Positions 41,301 through 56,300 of a stretch of 64,000 nucleotides of DNA are shown here, piece after piece. How positions within the stretch are numbered: position 1 is the stretch's first letter; each line of letters opens with the position of its first letter. Origin of the DNA: Serilophus lunatus (Eukaryota; Chordata; Aves; Passeriformes; Eurylaimidae); assembly GCA_013399895.1 (NCBI GenBank), contig VXBA01001335.1:682001-746000 (forward strand), written 5' to 3'. Position numbers and translations under genes: made by a program. The notes beneath the pieces were generated by a model. That model did not search any database. It was not told where the DNA came from and saw only the letters and a program-made list of their open reading frames with translations.

Positions 41301-44300
41301 GCTGCCCCTGGACAACCTTGGCACCTAAGTTACATGACAATGGTAGGTCTCAAGTACTCTGGAAGATGGTGCTGGGTTGTTTCCTTCAAATTTCTTGATG
41401 GAGCTAGTATTTACAAGGCAAAGTATCAGGAGCAAATTCACCTTCATTACTGTCCGTATAGTAGGGGAACTTAGGATATATGTATTTTTATATATATATA
41501 TATATATGGGTTTTGGCAGGCGATAGCTCTGACTAAATTCTGAGCCATCTGGAAGCCATATAGCCATGTTAGCACAGCACTGAACCCAAGCTAATACATC
41601 CTGCCCCTCAGCAGGTTTTATTAGCTTGGGCTCAAGCACTGCCTAAGTACAGCTATATACGTTCTGTTTCAGAGCTGACTTTGGCCAAAACTGCACTAGT
41701 AACTTAAACATGTTTGGGAATACTGTGGTGTGAAACAAGCCGGAGCGATGATTCTCTCAGTCTCCAAAACAGAGGGATCCCATGGCAGCTGTCCTCATGG
41801 GAAAGGTCCCTGCAATGCTGCCTTGAGTTGCTGAAGACTCTGTGGTGGAGCTGGCATGGGATGTAAATGCATGAGGAGCATACTCCCAACTTTGAGCAGA
41901 GCGGATGATCCAACTCCAGCATTCTAATTTGCTCAGATAGGTGTAACCATTGTTTCCAGCTGGGTTAGAAATACTGTCAGCATTGTGTCAGCTTGTAGCA
42001 AGTGAACACACCCTTTTGCTAGTAAGGGCACAGTCACTTCAGGGAGAAGGGTCAAGGAGATGAGTGACATGGGTTCCTGCTTCCTCTTGCCACCACTGCA
42101 CACTGGTGTACACTGGTCCTGGCTGTACAGCTTCTGCTCCACCCTGCTCCCCAGAAAGATGAAGGAAACGTCTGCTTTTCAACACTTTTATTTTAAAGAT
42201 AATGTCATTTGTGTTCCAATTCTTTTCAGAAGGCTTTTATCCATTTTATTCTTTGTTGGAAGACCAATTAATCTAATCTCTCCTTGTTTTATTGTCTTCC
42301 TGAACACATTTTTTAATGATGCAGAAAAGCCCTAGGACTTCCACAAGCCACTCACAGTTTAATTACATTAACTTGAAAGGATAAATCATGCACTTACTTA
42401 GACAATGTTATTGTGTATGATTTTTTTGTAAGTATATATAGTACTGCCACATTATACAGTACATCAGGGTTCCTTACGTGTTCCAAGTGCTTTCTTCAAT
42501 ACCTTTTTGAATACCAGAATTAACACAAAAGGATACTTAAAATTCCTTCAGCTGAACTTAAAAAAACCCAACTAAATGTAGATGAACCAAAGCTGAATCT
42601 TTACTTTTGACTAGAGCTGTGAAACCCAGGAAAGGCAGAGCAGAGCATCTAAGACCACACATTTGTCAGAATACCTTAAAGCCTTCAGGGATCAGACAAG
42701 TTAATAAAACACATACAGCTTGTTTCAAAAGCATATTTTATGTTGACATAGGTAAATGTGTTCCAAGGAAAAGTTTGCATAACAATTTATGTAGAGATAC
42801 AATAGAGACAATAACAACTACTGTGGAATTAGAGTGTTGAGGATGTATTATATATGGACCATCATATTTGTGTTGTTAGTTTTCTTTTCCTCTTTTTTTT
42901 TTTTTTTTTTTTCTCAGCCTTCATTTAAGCTTAGGTAGCCAAAGTCTACCACAATTCTTTTGTTTCAAGTCCCATTGCTCTCAAGAGCACTGTTCAGGCA
43001 TGAGAAACTACAAGAGTTTCTATCTGATTTTGAAAACTACTTTGTGAGCTTTCAGACTCAGAGCCTCAAGGCAGTTTTTTTTCTCAAATATTAGATGTTA
43101 TTGGACCTTACATACTCAAGGTCTTTCTCCAAAAGGCCTTTCCTAATTTTCATTTTAGATGTCACTCCCCACGAGGAGGAAACCATGGGTGTGTCACTGA
43201 AGTTTTAATTTTTTTTTTAGCAAACCATGCCGAAATGAATTCTCAGCATCACTAAAATTTTTATTTTTAATTAAAAATATGTAAAATTATTACCAAAATA
43301 ACTTCTGTGACCTAGCAGTAGTGTTTAATCTGTAAAATGTGTTTTGTGGCTTCTTGGACACTTTTGAAAATAAGTAAGTGCTTGTTTTACATAACAAAAT
43401 AAGTGATCTGCTGCAGTCTGATGACTCAGGACAAATTAATGGATTTTGGAATTGCTCATTGTACTGTGTTGCCAGTGCAAACCTAGCCAAGATGCATAAT
43501 GGCTGAAAGCTCTTGCAAAACCAGTGTCTGCTCAATGCTTTGCATAAAATATATACTGCCTGAGAAGACAGCCAAGGCACAAATCTTACCACTGTCATTG
43601 CCATCCACACTGGTTATCTCAGAAGAAGTCAGCTTTCTGAATGTCATGAAAAGCAAGGAGATGCCTCCAGGTCAGGATTGTGAGATAGATTGTTAATGAA
43701 AGTTTGAAGGGCCGTTGCATTTCCATTTGGAGCAACTGGGAGGGAATTTGATCAGTTCACAAAAATAATTGTATGATGACTGCCTGTCACACCACGAAAG
43801 CAGACATAGTGACACAGCAAATAGCTTTGCAGTTATCACATTGAGTGCTGTTCCTATTTCCTATTTTGTGAGTAAAAAAACCAAAAGCATAAAATCATCA
43901 GGATTGTTGAGGTAGGACCTTTTTATAAGTTAAACTTCAGAGTTATTTTTGCAGCAGTGATTCCTTTATTATAAGGGGTCAGAATGTGAAGAGAAGAGAG
44001 ACATAATGAGAAAAGAAATAATATTCATTCAGTTCAGTCAGTCAAATCTGGACTTCCATGCAAACTTTTATGCAAACCACTAAGGGCACTTTACTATCAA
44101 ACAGTATAAGAGCCAAAAATAAGTTTAAATGCCAAGTCAAACAAATATATATTGCCAAAGGCTCAGAATCATATGAATAAGGACTAAAGGGTTCAGCAAA
44201 TTTTGAACGTAACACTTTATGTAAGTCTTAGTCTCTGAATATCAATCAATATGTAGAAGAGATAATTAATTATCCTAGCAGATTGAGAAGCACATTCCAG

Positions 44301-47300
44301 AATGTGAAGAACACAAAGGCTCTGGACTGTCACCACGCAGAGTAAGTCCATCTGTTATGTTTGGGGTTTTTTGCCTAGGTGAAGAGAATTGCAGATTCAG
44401 TGGAACAGGCGCAAACTGATTTCTGATTGCTTGCATTTTCTTCACTTTTTCTAAAATCTGAAGAAAAATCTTTTAAATCCTCAGAATTAAAGATATGGAA
44501 GGATAAAACCAAACTCATTTTTCAGAACGCTTGACCATGTTCAATTCTTGTTCAAAGATGCTCAAGAGAAGCAGAAAGACACCGTTTGCTGTTTTTGGTC
44601 TTACAAGTTTGAACTGGGTGAAGCTCTGAGTGTAGTTAGGCAGGTTAGCCTGAGTAACTCAGCTGATTTTGGAAAATATTGCTGTAATGCCACAGTATGG
44701 AACAACTGCATGCCTGAGAGACCTGGATTTTCAGTTGTTGTTGAAGCCAAGAGTTTTCTAAATTCTTGCAAGAAATGACAGACTAAAGCCATTTACAAAA
44801 CTGAAGCCCATGAATGCTTTTTGCTACAAGGGGCAATTCAGTTTAGAGCAATATTTTTCTTAGTGTATTCTGAAATTCACACTATCAACAAAGGTAAGGA
44901 CTACCGAATAACCTAGTAAGATCATGGCACATAGACAGAGCTACTGCTGTGGTATTGATGCATTTCAGAGGCAGGATACTTTGAAATACCTCCTATTCAG
45001 GAAGGGGCAAAGCTTCCCCATGTGTACATCTCCTTTTTTTTTTCTTTTTTTTTTTTTTTTTTAATAAAGGATAACAGAAGTTCAGTAAATGCAAACTTTC
45101 TTTTGAGAAGAAGCAACCTAAAATGGGGAAATCATATGTGGTTTGAATTTCCAACCCAAACAATTCAAAGATCCTCTTCAAAGGAAATACAGTGTCTCAA
45201 GGGCAATGTATATTTTGATTGCTTCATCTTCTGAAAGTTGCAGTGAAGTTAAGGTATATGATAAACTGAGAGATAAAAGTTTAATGAAGAACACATAGAA
45301 GTGTTGGCTGTACTAGAAGCAAGTCCAGTGCATACATCATTCATGAATTAAACAAATGAGTCCTAAAAACCCATGCTGTCTGCTTGGAAGCAAATAGAAG
45401 AATAAAGTCACATAAGCTGTTTCTGTGCGTAAAAGGACTGTGGGTTACAGGATTAATTTTTTATAGTATATCTCTATACCCTGGATAACCCAGTAAGCCA
45501 TAACTTGTGGAATCTTAATAGCCATCTCATTGCTGAAGTCCAAAGGAAACCCAGAGGAAACTTAATAATATTAAAAGTTATTTTAAAGGGAGTTCACATT
45601 GGTTTGAAGGATATTTTGCTTCGCACACAATATCCACTATTGTAAATTCAGAGAACCTAGATTTAAATTCAGAAAAGCTTCACACATCTTTACAGCCCTC
45701 AATATATAACTCTAATAGAATTCTTAAAATGTCCACCAGTAAGACATTAATACTTTACAGATAAAATTAAAATTCTGAAAGTCATTGGAACAAAAAATAC
45801 AGGAAAATAATAAAAATATTCCCTCCTGAAATGAGAGAAAACCTGGAACTTTGTGGTAAGAGGCTAGCTTGTACATGTTGCAATGAATAGAGAATAGTCT
45901 GTACAGTTTTTCATATCTGACTTGCAACAGAAGATTGGAACATATAGAAATTAATGTTACTGAATTATTTAATAGTAACTCAAACACATGAAAAGAAGAA
46001 TTAAAGAAACATAGGACTAAAAAGTTATTTAAAATGAAATCAGAAGCTTCAACAAATATATTTTTTCCTTGCAGTCAAAGAAGTAATTATCAAAATTGTT
46101 CAGAATATGTTGCCAATTGCTCTGCTCCATAACTGCTAACTTTCTCAGTTCTTCTCTTGCCTTTGCTGGGCTCTCTGTCACTGGAAACATCTTAAACCAA
46201 TTTAAAGTGCTACACCTGAATAAACATGTTGTAAAAGTGTTTATGTATTGAAGTGGGTCAGTTCAAGGTATGGTATTTGGCTGGAACTTCTAATTTCTCT
46301 TTTTACTGCAAAAGGGCTGCCAGAAGGAGGAAGTCTGAGCTGAATTAATACATTTGTTACAGTGGAAGTAGAATGGAAACTACTTTAACCACAAATCAAA
46401 CTGCCTCTTTCATTTATGCCAGTGATAGAGTTTTTTTAAGAAATATAGACTCTGGCAAGCAGCCACTGTAAGTTTGTGTTTGAAAAGGAAACCTGTATGC
46501 TTATTTCTATAAGGTTTACTCCTATACTTGTTTGCAAGTTCTTTTTCAGGACGATTGAGTTAAAAGCATTATGCGTTTGTGAGGCAGATGCTCCTTCGTG
46601 GCCCATGTAGCAAATTTTTCCAGTGAGTTTCAAAGAATACTCAGGCGCCCTGATGCCGCATGGCACACACGGTGCTTTTGCCCATACCTCCCTGTTTAAA
46701 GGACCTCTGTGTCCCCCGCCCAGCACAGCTGCACAGCTTCACATGACACTGTCTCATTTTCTGACGGTTGAAGGGCTCTGCATAATACACGTACGCACAA
46801 AAGTGTTTATGCTGCCAAAATAAATTCTGTTAAGAGCAAGGGTTTATTTGCTAAAATGTCACTGATGCAGTTTCAGTGACTTGTTTTGCTTTCCTTTCTT
46901 TCAGTGAGGTTTAGACCACATAATATAGTGAGATTACCACAACAGTCCTGACTGAACAAATATTTTAAAGAAATATGCACATCCCCTGGGAACAGAACCA
47001 GAGTCAATAATGTATATATCTGAAACTCTCCTCTCTTGAATGACTGAATGGCTTCCTACCTTTACTGATGAATGAACATCAGTTTGAGTAACACTACACA
47101 ATACTCATTTTTAAAGCAAGAGTATATTTATTATCTGCATTTCTATTTGCTACTGATTTGCTTTGGGGATATAGTGTTCCACATGTCACACTGAAACACA
47201 ATGCAAAATTAGAAGGCTGAATTACATTATCCTTTCTGTAGCAAACAGACTTTAATGGGGTTCATTTATTTTTCAGTTCTATAGATGTATTTGATGTATA

Positions 47301-50300
47301 GATGTATGAGACTGAATTAAAATGTCTGTGTAATAAATCGGATATATAGTATACAGAGACTGAATTTTTATGCAACAGCAAACTACCTGTAAAGCTGTTG
47401 AAACTTTTGCAAATGGTTGAATTTTTTGTCTTTTAAGTGCCATTCAACAAATTACAGTTTAGATTCTTAATCACATAAATTCAGGATTATGGCAAGTTCC
47501 TTGCTATGCTTCAGTCAGCAGTTGAACTCCCACTGTGGGTTCAGTAGGGGCACAAGTTCACCTTTTAACTTGCAATTTCCATTACCTTATAGGTCGAAGT
47601 ATCAATGTTAAATCTGCTGGCCTGATTGGAAGGCATGGGCCTCAGTCAAAGCAACCATTCATGGTTGCATTCTTCAAGGCAAGTGAAGTGCTTTTCCGTT
47701 CTGTTCGAGCAGCCAACAATAAAAGGAAAAATCAGAACCGCAACAAATCCAGTAGTCAACAGGAGTCTTCTAAGATGCCAAATGTTGGGGGTAAGATGAA
47801 GCTATGATTTATTAGTTTTTTTATAAGAGTTGTGGGCACCTACTCAAATGCAATGGAGTCACAGCAGTTCAACAAGGCACTGCTGACTGGCTGAACTGTC
47901 AAAAACTGTTCCTACTCCTCTTTTGTTAGGTTGGTCCTGAGCATGATCTACCTTCTGTAAGACAGGTCAGTTACATGTATCATAGACCCCACGAGGGTGA
48001 AATGACCAACTAGTTTAAGAAAGGCTGTATCTGAGCTTGAAACCAGTCTTACGCAGTTGGCAACTGGATGGTAACAAAAAAGCATAAGAGAAGGGTTGCA
48101 CCACAACTACTTGTCTAGGAAGCATCAGCAAAGAGCAGTGTTCAGACTTTTGTTAAATTGCCCCTCAGTTGAAGAAGACAAGATGTAACCCAAAAATCTG
48201 AATACTGGAAAGGAGAAAGCTTAACAATCTTGAGAAACTGTAAACTATTTATGAGTTTAGATTAGCTGACCTGTACTTATGTAAATATACATTATATCCC
48301 TGAATGGAGTCAGTTTAGTCCCTTACCTACCTGAAAGGTACTGGCAATAATGAACATGAAAATGTTCTTAGTCCTATTAGAACCTGGAATAAGTTTTGTT
48401 CCAGTTCTTCCCTGAAAATTGCCTTCCAGCTGGAGGGACAAAGTTACTTTCTAAATATCCTCACTTTTGAACAAACATTTCTAATTTTTGGGAACACGGA
48501 GTGAAAATTTATCATTCTAGAAGCATTGTAGATCTAGTAACAGCATATCAAAACCTCAGTATAGGTGCTGTTCTTAAACTTCATGGATGTCTACAAGTAA
48601 GCAAATAATTATTTAGTGGAACCAATTTACCCTGTGAATAGAACTCATTTATTTGAGGAGAAGTGTTATGAGCAATATGCATTACTTATACTCATCTCAA
48701 CCTCAACAGAAGCAGATTAGAGAGCCCTCTTATGTAATACAGAAGCCTTCCCCTGATCTTTTGCAAAGGATGAATTTGGCCATAACAACCAAAAAATGCT
48801 ATTGAGTTGCTAAAGAAGTCAAAGAATTTATTTAAATAATTTTTCATATTTTCTGAAAAATGCCTGCTGATTTTGAGAATCACATTCTTTTGGGTGAAGG
48901 GAAAATCATCTAAGTACATTCTACATCCATGATACATAAATATAAATATTACACTTTCAGATTGAACCCTATGTTTCTAGTGCATGAGGAAATGAGAACT
49001 GAACAGATTTCTTAAGCCGCCTTGATTACAGCAGGAAAGCTGAACACAAGCTACTTGCTGATTTAACCTGGGAAAAATTCAGCCTTAACACATGCTGGCA
49101 AGTTGCATTGGCATGGAATTACCTCAGGAAGAGCTGTTTGAAAATCTCCAAATATTTGTCAGCCTTATCTATGCATCCAGTCATGCTCCAGAGCTGCTGT
49201 AAAACTAGAAAAAATCAGAACATCTCTGGTGAAATGTGCATTATGGAACACATTTTCTCCTAATGTCTTTAAGGACTAGATAAGCATAGAGGCACATCAC
49301 TGTATAGGTTGATCTGTGGCAGATCTCTTTCAAAAGAGGTTGTAGAAAACCATATTGTTAAAACAAAATCAGGTTAAGAAGTAAATTCAAGCAGAATTGC
49401 ATCAAAATCAGAGACAATGACCTCTGACTGAACATGGAGGCAGCAAAATATGGGCAGTGTGGAAGAGATGGCAAAGCTGAAGGTAAATAAATAACCACGG
49501 TCTCACAGACCAACATTTTCTGTATCAAAACTGCTTGGACCTGCACCATGGCAAATCAGCTGCCATGATTTCGCCTTGCAGTTTTCCTCAACAATCCCCA
49601 TATCCTCAGTTATCCCCATAAACAAACCTCTTTCATTTGCGTGCCATTAATGACCACCGACGGGACTTTTCACACTATAGGTTATTCAGAACACTTCTCA
49701 TTTTAATAGCTATTGCAACACTATTTGTTAAATGCTGAGATGATCATGCTGAAGGCTACAAATGCAATGCACAGATCTAGTGTGCAAAAAACACACGGAG
49801 AAGAGAACATGTTCTTACTTCTCCAATCTCTGAATTTTTGCAGAATGTAGTCCCTCCACATGGAAAGCCTGTTATCAGGGAAAAGCTATGCCCTTTTCCT
49901 CCTCTTCACCATCCCCAGGGAGTGGGGAATAGGCTGCATCTCTTCAGGTTTGTGGGAGAAGACTAATTCTCCAAGTTGTCTATAGCTTTCAGTACTGAGC
50001 TGCACTTCAAAAGTATAATTAATTTCTTCACATTGAAACCGAAATTTTTTGGGGAAAAAACCCAAAGAATACTGCCCATCATTTTTCTCATGGAAGACTC
50101 AACAGACCATATTCAATTCTCCTTAATTCCCTGATGCAAGACACTTGGCATAAATGACTCAATAATTAGCAAAGGTCATTGTGTGATATAGGTTGTTTGT
50201 TTCTAAACTGGTTCCATAATCTTGTTTCTACAGCACCTAAGACAGATGTTGATAGTGAAAAATGCTCACCTACATAGCAGAGGTTATTTAGCCAGACCCA

Positions 50301-53300
50301 GATAGGTGTGCTACCATTCATGTCATAGGTTTTGCTTATATCTGTCTCTATGCATCAGTCTCAACTTTACTATAGTCATGCCTTATTTTCTTCTTGCTTT
50401 TTTCTTCTTAATTTTCTATTTTTTTCAGGTTTTTTACTTTTTTTTTCCTCTTGTGCCCATGCCTTTTGTCATCTTCCATTTGCTTCTTGCTTTTTGTATT
50501 TTGCCTTCATCTTTTTTAAGTTCTTGGACTTCAGTAACTAGTTTTATTGTATTCTGAACACATAAAAAAATTGCTCTACTGGGCAGCTCAGCTCTTCCCT
50601 TCCAATGGAGAAGACAATTTTTTAATTATTCATGAAGATACAGTCATTGAATCATAGAATGGTTTGGGTTAGAAGAGACCTGGTCTAGTGGAAGGTGCCC
50701 CTATCCATGGCAGGGTACTGAAATCTTTAAGGTCTTTTACAACCAACATTCTATGATTCTATCATAAACACAAATACAATATGAAGAAAATAGAATCTTA
50801 TGTATCAGTTATTATAACAGCTAAGAAATTGTTGACAGATTCGTTGTCAACATCCCTGTGTTCTTCAAAAGAAGATGACCTCAGTGCAATTTAAAGATGG
50901 ACAGAATTAAGCTTAGCATTCATACTCCACCTGCTTGCTATGCACACAGGGTTGAATTGTTTGTCATTAACAAGTTTTATTTTTATCAAACTGTAGACAA
51001 AAGAAAAAATAACTAAAACCTCAAACCAAAATCAGACAACTTGTTCCCAAAGTACATCACATAACTCCTCCTTAAAAACAAAGCTGGCTCAATTTTAACT
51101 TTTTTTTAGTGTTTTCTAAAAAGAGTTATAGTGTAATTTGGCACTAGAGAATATCCACATTTAAGTACTGAATAGTGTCTTACACTAGGAAACTGCAAAA
51201 CCAAGCTACGTAATGTTTTTTCATAATGCTGTGAGATAAAACCAGAAAACTATTCTTAAGTCTACATTTCCTGTATTTTACTGATTTGTACCACATTGAT
51301 TAATTAAAAATATAGTACGTTAGATTACTATATATAGGCAAATTTACGTGTCTCTATTTCTCCGGAAAAAAAAATACTCATGAAATTTCTTACATATATA
51401 TTTTCTTGCCCTCCTTCCATAGCTCTTACTGCTATGTAGGGTCTTGTATTCCAACTGCAGTCCCTGAATAGCAAAGAAACAATGTTTTTTCAGTCACAAT
51501 AGCCTATGGTTTTGATTCTTAACAGAATAAGCATATGAGCCCTGAAACTACAGTGTGTGAAATTGAATCCTTGGCACCAGATCTTATTTTAAATGTCAAA
51601 TTTGATACTTACATGAAATGTTATGTTACACACAACATTTGTCTTATATGAAAGATAGAATTCAAGGAAGTCTCACTTTCTCCGTAGGCGAATGGATTAG
51701 ATGGCTTGCAATCTGTATATGCAGATCATTTTATCAGGTGTTCGGGTGGGACCATTCATCCACTGCAGGTTAACCTATATTCAAATGATTAAGAGTATCC
51801 AGACAAAGTCAACATCTGTGTAATGACTTACACATTTATTATTCAGACTTTCTTCTTTAAGTGTAGGGACTTCTGCTACATCCTGCACTAAAACTTCTGT
51901 ACATGTTCTTGAGTACAAAAATGTCATAACAGAGAAAGCTGGCAAAAGCAGTCTTCAGCTTCCATTTGTTTGCCTGCTTGGGTGCTACCTAAAACCAGAT
52001 TGTGAATTTCCTAGCTTTCTCACATGCATATCTTTTCCACATTTTTCCATCAGTGTTTTTTTGCAAAATGACTTGTATTGTATGAATTTTAAATTCCTGC
52101 TGATGGCCAAGACAGAAAATCTCCAAACTTACTTCCCATGTGCACTGATATCAGTGAAAATGAGTGTATAGATCCTTTCAAGAACTGAGCAGTGAAACAC
52201 AGTTCCAGATTTTTACACTGAAGTTCCTTTACTTTGTATTACCTTTATATTATTTCTAATGTGTGTGCAGAACATAACTGATTATTACAGATGACTTGAA
52301 ACAAAATATGACTTACAAGTTTTTTTAATATTAAAGGCATATAGATTTTTGAAAACTTGTGACGGCATGAGGCATCCTGGCTTGCTTCCCATCACTACTC
52401 CAGAAAGACACAGAACTGTTATGAGAGGTGGATGCAGGATATTTTGATCCTGCATGCCCTGGGACAACAGAGAGTATCTGAGATGGCACCACATAACTAG
52501 CTATCTGTGCAGATCCTTTATTGACTGTCATTGAAGGGCTAGGAAAATACCAGATGAAAGAATGCAGTGTTCATCTTTAAAAAATATGAGGATTTGAAGT
52601 ATTATAGCTTAGAAAGCCTAGCTTAACATCGCTCATGGTTATTTATTACCGTAAGTGGACATATCTTGACTTGTGGACAGCTTTTGGCACAGTTTTGGGA
52701 GTCATATTGGTGCCTATGCATATTCAACAGAAAGTAGGTACATAGCCTGTTTAAAAAATAAAGAGAAGGCCTATTCAAAGAGCATATTATCAATAAGAGA
52801 AAAACTTGTTTAGGTATGCTGAATGACGTCTTGTTGAGTCTCTTCTGGATTTGGTTCAGTCCAGCCTTTTCTTTGGTAATTTGGATAATTGAACACTCCT
52901 ACCAGATCTTGGATCCTCTGTGAACTTGCAGAGGACTCACTCTGTTCTAATGTCCAAGTTACTAACAAAGATGTTAATCAGTATTGGCACTAGTACTGGC
53001 TCCTAGTAACCAGCAGCCAGGTGGACTTTGTACCACTGATCCCAACCCTTTTAGCCCAGCAGCCTAGACAAGTTTCCATTCACTGTTTTCTTACCTATCC
53101 AAAGTTATTGATTGGATTGGCCAATCTGACTCTAGGAATACTATGGGAGACCATATCCAAAATCTTCCTGAAAGCATGGAGAACAACACCTACTGCTCTT
53201 CAAAAGCCCATAAAGTTAGTCAGCTGATCATAGAAAACAGTCAGATTGGTTAGGAGCAGCTTGAACTACTACATTCATCCTGACTCTTCCCAAACACCTT

Positions 53301-56300
53301 CTTGTTCTTCATATGCCTGGATGCAGTTTCAATGAGATTTTTTCCATAGACTTCCCAGAAACTGAGGTTAAGCTGATTTGGCTTCTTGAAGATGGGTGTG
53401 ACATTTTCCATTCAGAATCACTGGAAAAATCTCCCAATGTATGAACATTCAAAAATAGAAGGAAATTACTTTGTCGTTATATTGGTCATCATATTCCCCT
53501 GGAATTCATCTCTTCTGCTCACATAGAATTGTGTACCTTCAAGTTTTTTAACTAATTCCTAACTCTATTTCTTTTACTGTGGATAGAACTTCAGCCACCA
53601 GGATCAGGGACTTGAGAGCCTTGAGGCTAATTCTTGCCAGTAAAAATCAAGACAAAGAAGACACTGAGTACCTTAACCTGTTTTGAGTCCTTGTCACTAG
53701 GTCCTTTGCCCTAGTGAACAAAAGAAATCTGTATTTTTCTTATGTTTTCTTTTTGCTAAGAAAATACCTATAGATGTACTTCTTGATAACCTTCACATCC
53801 CTCACAGGTTTCAATTCTAGATGACCTTTAGCTTTCTTAACATCTGTCTCTGCATGCCCTGGCAATGTGTTTATATTATTTCAGTGTAATTCATCCCAAT
53901 TTCATATTACTTTTGCTTCCAATTTGGAGTTCAGACAAGAGTTTCCTATCAGCCACAGTGGCTTTATACTATACTTTCTTGACTTGCAATGGGTTGAAAT
54001 GCTGTTGATCCCTCAGAATCTTAACTCTACTGTACCATGGTTGCTGCAGCCCCATCATGCTGCAGGTCTCATCAATTACTTCATCCTCAGTCTTTTATTA
54101 TTCATTGATTTGTATAACTGTGACAGACTCCTAAGGTGACTAGGCAGGAATATACAAAAAAGGGTTCTGAAGATCATGATTTGACAGTGTGGTTTCACTG
54201 CAAAATTCCTATTTTGGGTTATACTACTAAAAAATAATTCAGGAATAATATTAAGTAATTATTTTACTTTATTTGGCATTGTGTTCAGCTTTGGCTATTC
54301 CATCTTTAAAAAGACATGGACAAGGTAAAGAGAACTCAGAGAAGCAATGAAAGCAGAGATCAGGACAGTTGACAAAAGCTCCTTTAGGCCATATATTTGG
54401 AGGAGTTTTTGTAGGGATAGTGAAGAACTATACAGGTTATCTCATAGTCTGTAGAACTCCCTTTCATTTTGTGTGAAAAAGGCCTCCTTCTCTTAATTAT
54501 CCTGAAATTTTTCACAGACCTTCCCATTCCAACCTCAAGTCTTATAATGTTAGAAAAAAATTCCTAAAATACTCTTTTCCTGAAACTTAAGATTTTCTTT
54601 CTTTTTCTATGTCTTCCTTGTTTGTTTGAATTTTTAGATGTGTTTGTTTGTTTGCTTTTTCATGTTGTGAATTTTTTGGTGATTTTTTTTTTCCCCCTAG
54701 AATGGCTATTTTGGTCAAAAAAAATTCACTTTAGGCATTCTTGAATTGGAAACAGAGGAGATAGCCTGTAGTCCCTGCTCTATCTCATACTTCATGTATG
54801 GCATCGCTTGAATAGCTCTGTCTCTGTGGTGATGAAGGCATGACCCTGTTCCCTTTCCTTTCCTGTTACTTAGGAGCAACAAGGAACAAGTACTAGAATT
54901 TCTCCAGGATTAAGAAAGCATGTATGGAAGTTTCTCTATGTCCTATCCTGACACATCTCTAACAGTACAAAAACTTTCAGTCCTTTAAAAAGCACCTGTC
55001 AATCTACTTCTTTACAATAGTACTACTACATCAAGAGGTGAATATTTCCAGAAAATATGGTGAAAAATGAAGGCATAAAAAATGTTCTAATATGTGTTTA
55101 AATAACAAACTTAGGGAAATTCTGTTGTTTCAGGACAACATTCTTGCCATTCAGTTAAAACTATGCCAACGTACAGATGACTTTCCCTTATCTTGAACTA
55201 GAATCTCACTTTTCTTCTTTGATTACTTGTGTGCATATTATCAGATGTCTTACCCAGCTAACCAGCAAACAGACATAATGCAAACTTGTTTCCTCTAATA
55301 GTATGTGCATTATTTTGCCTGTGTACACAAATTGTATCAGTCTGACTGCTGATTCTGCATTTGCAAGTTTACATCACCTTTACAACCAATTCTAGGAATA
55401 TAAATGACAGTATGTTTTTTGTTTCCTTTGTACAGTTTGGTCAGGATCTCAAAAATAGCGATGCTTCTAAAAAATTTGTTAATATTATCTTCTTCCTGTA
55501 GATTATAACACAAGTGAGCAAAAGCAAGCATGTAAGAAACATGAACTTTATGTGAGTTTCCGAGACCTAGGATGGCAGGTATGATTATAAATGCTTTTTC
55601 CTATCAGTTCAAATTAGGACCATCTGTTTTACAGTCCCCCCATTATTTACACTCTGTTTTCTTCATGGTAATTGGTATCTCACTGATGAGAGGCAAATTC
55701 TTTAAATGCATTTTTTTAAAAAATCCCTCAGTATTGCTATTACCATCACTTTACCTTTTTTATCTGTCCTCTTGAAGATAGTGCACACCTCAGTGGCTTT
55801 ATGGTTGGGATTCATTCACATAAATTTGAACTGTTATTCAAAATATGAATGAATCTGGAGTAAATTAAATCAAAGTCCCCACACCAAGTAATGGAAATTT
55901 TTTAATTTGTACTTAAATTCTACCCTGTTCAGTGCTGTCTACTGCAGGTCAGAGAGATTTCAATGGAGTAGGGTCCTTACTTGGATCACTGCACAGCGGT
56001 CTTCATAACACCATTGCTAATATGATTTCTGGGGAAAACTCATCCTGTCATACAGTAACAAAATATAATGTAGTAAAAGGCCATGAAGTCAGAGGCAGGG
56101 CATTATGAGAAAAGAAAATAGAGATCAATCTAGATTTTTTTTCCAGAAAGCAAGGAACTCTCTATAAAGAAAGAACAAGAAGGCCATCAGCAACCTATAA
56201 CCTAGACATATTGCATATGTAGGTAAGAACTCAGAGATGGCTGTCTGTGCATTTCACATTTCTCTGAATTTTTTTAAAATAACTCTCCATGAGCAGAACA

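Larger units (their letters stand above)
37449..47592 (+). other. BMP5: BMP5 intron 3 (10.1 kb)
   Basis: GT-AG intron, phase 1. Holds a TA run at 41489-41507 and long T runs at 42893-42912 and 45034-45062. No recognisable transposon copy or gene was found; small ORFs in it have no family resemblance that I can name. Confidence 0.92.
47791..55501 (+). other. BMP5: BMP5 intron 4 (7.7 kb)
   Basis: GT-AG intron, phase 1, lying between the convertase-site exon and the first knot exon. Contains a fold-back CR1 tail at 50649-50762, an old minus-strand CR1 copy at 52810-54095 and a possible plus-strand CR1 fragment at 54265-54500. The stretches 47791-50648 and 50763-52809 show nothing I can name. 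Confidence 0.92.

Noticed and set aside
42893..42925. Poly-T plus CTCAG that looks like a splice acceptor in intron 3
   Set aside because: The sequence following has no donor in a plausible frame and exons 3 and 4 join in frame without it.
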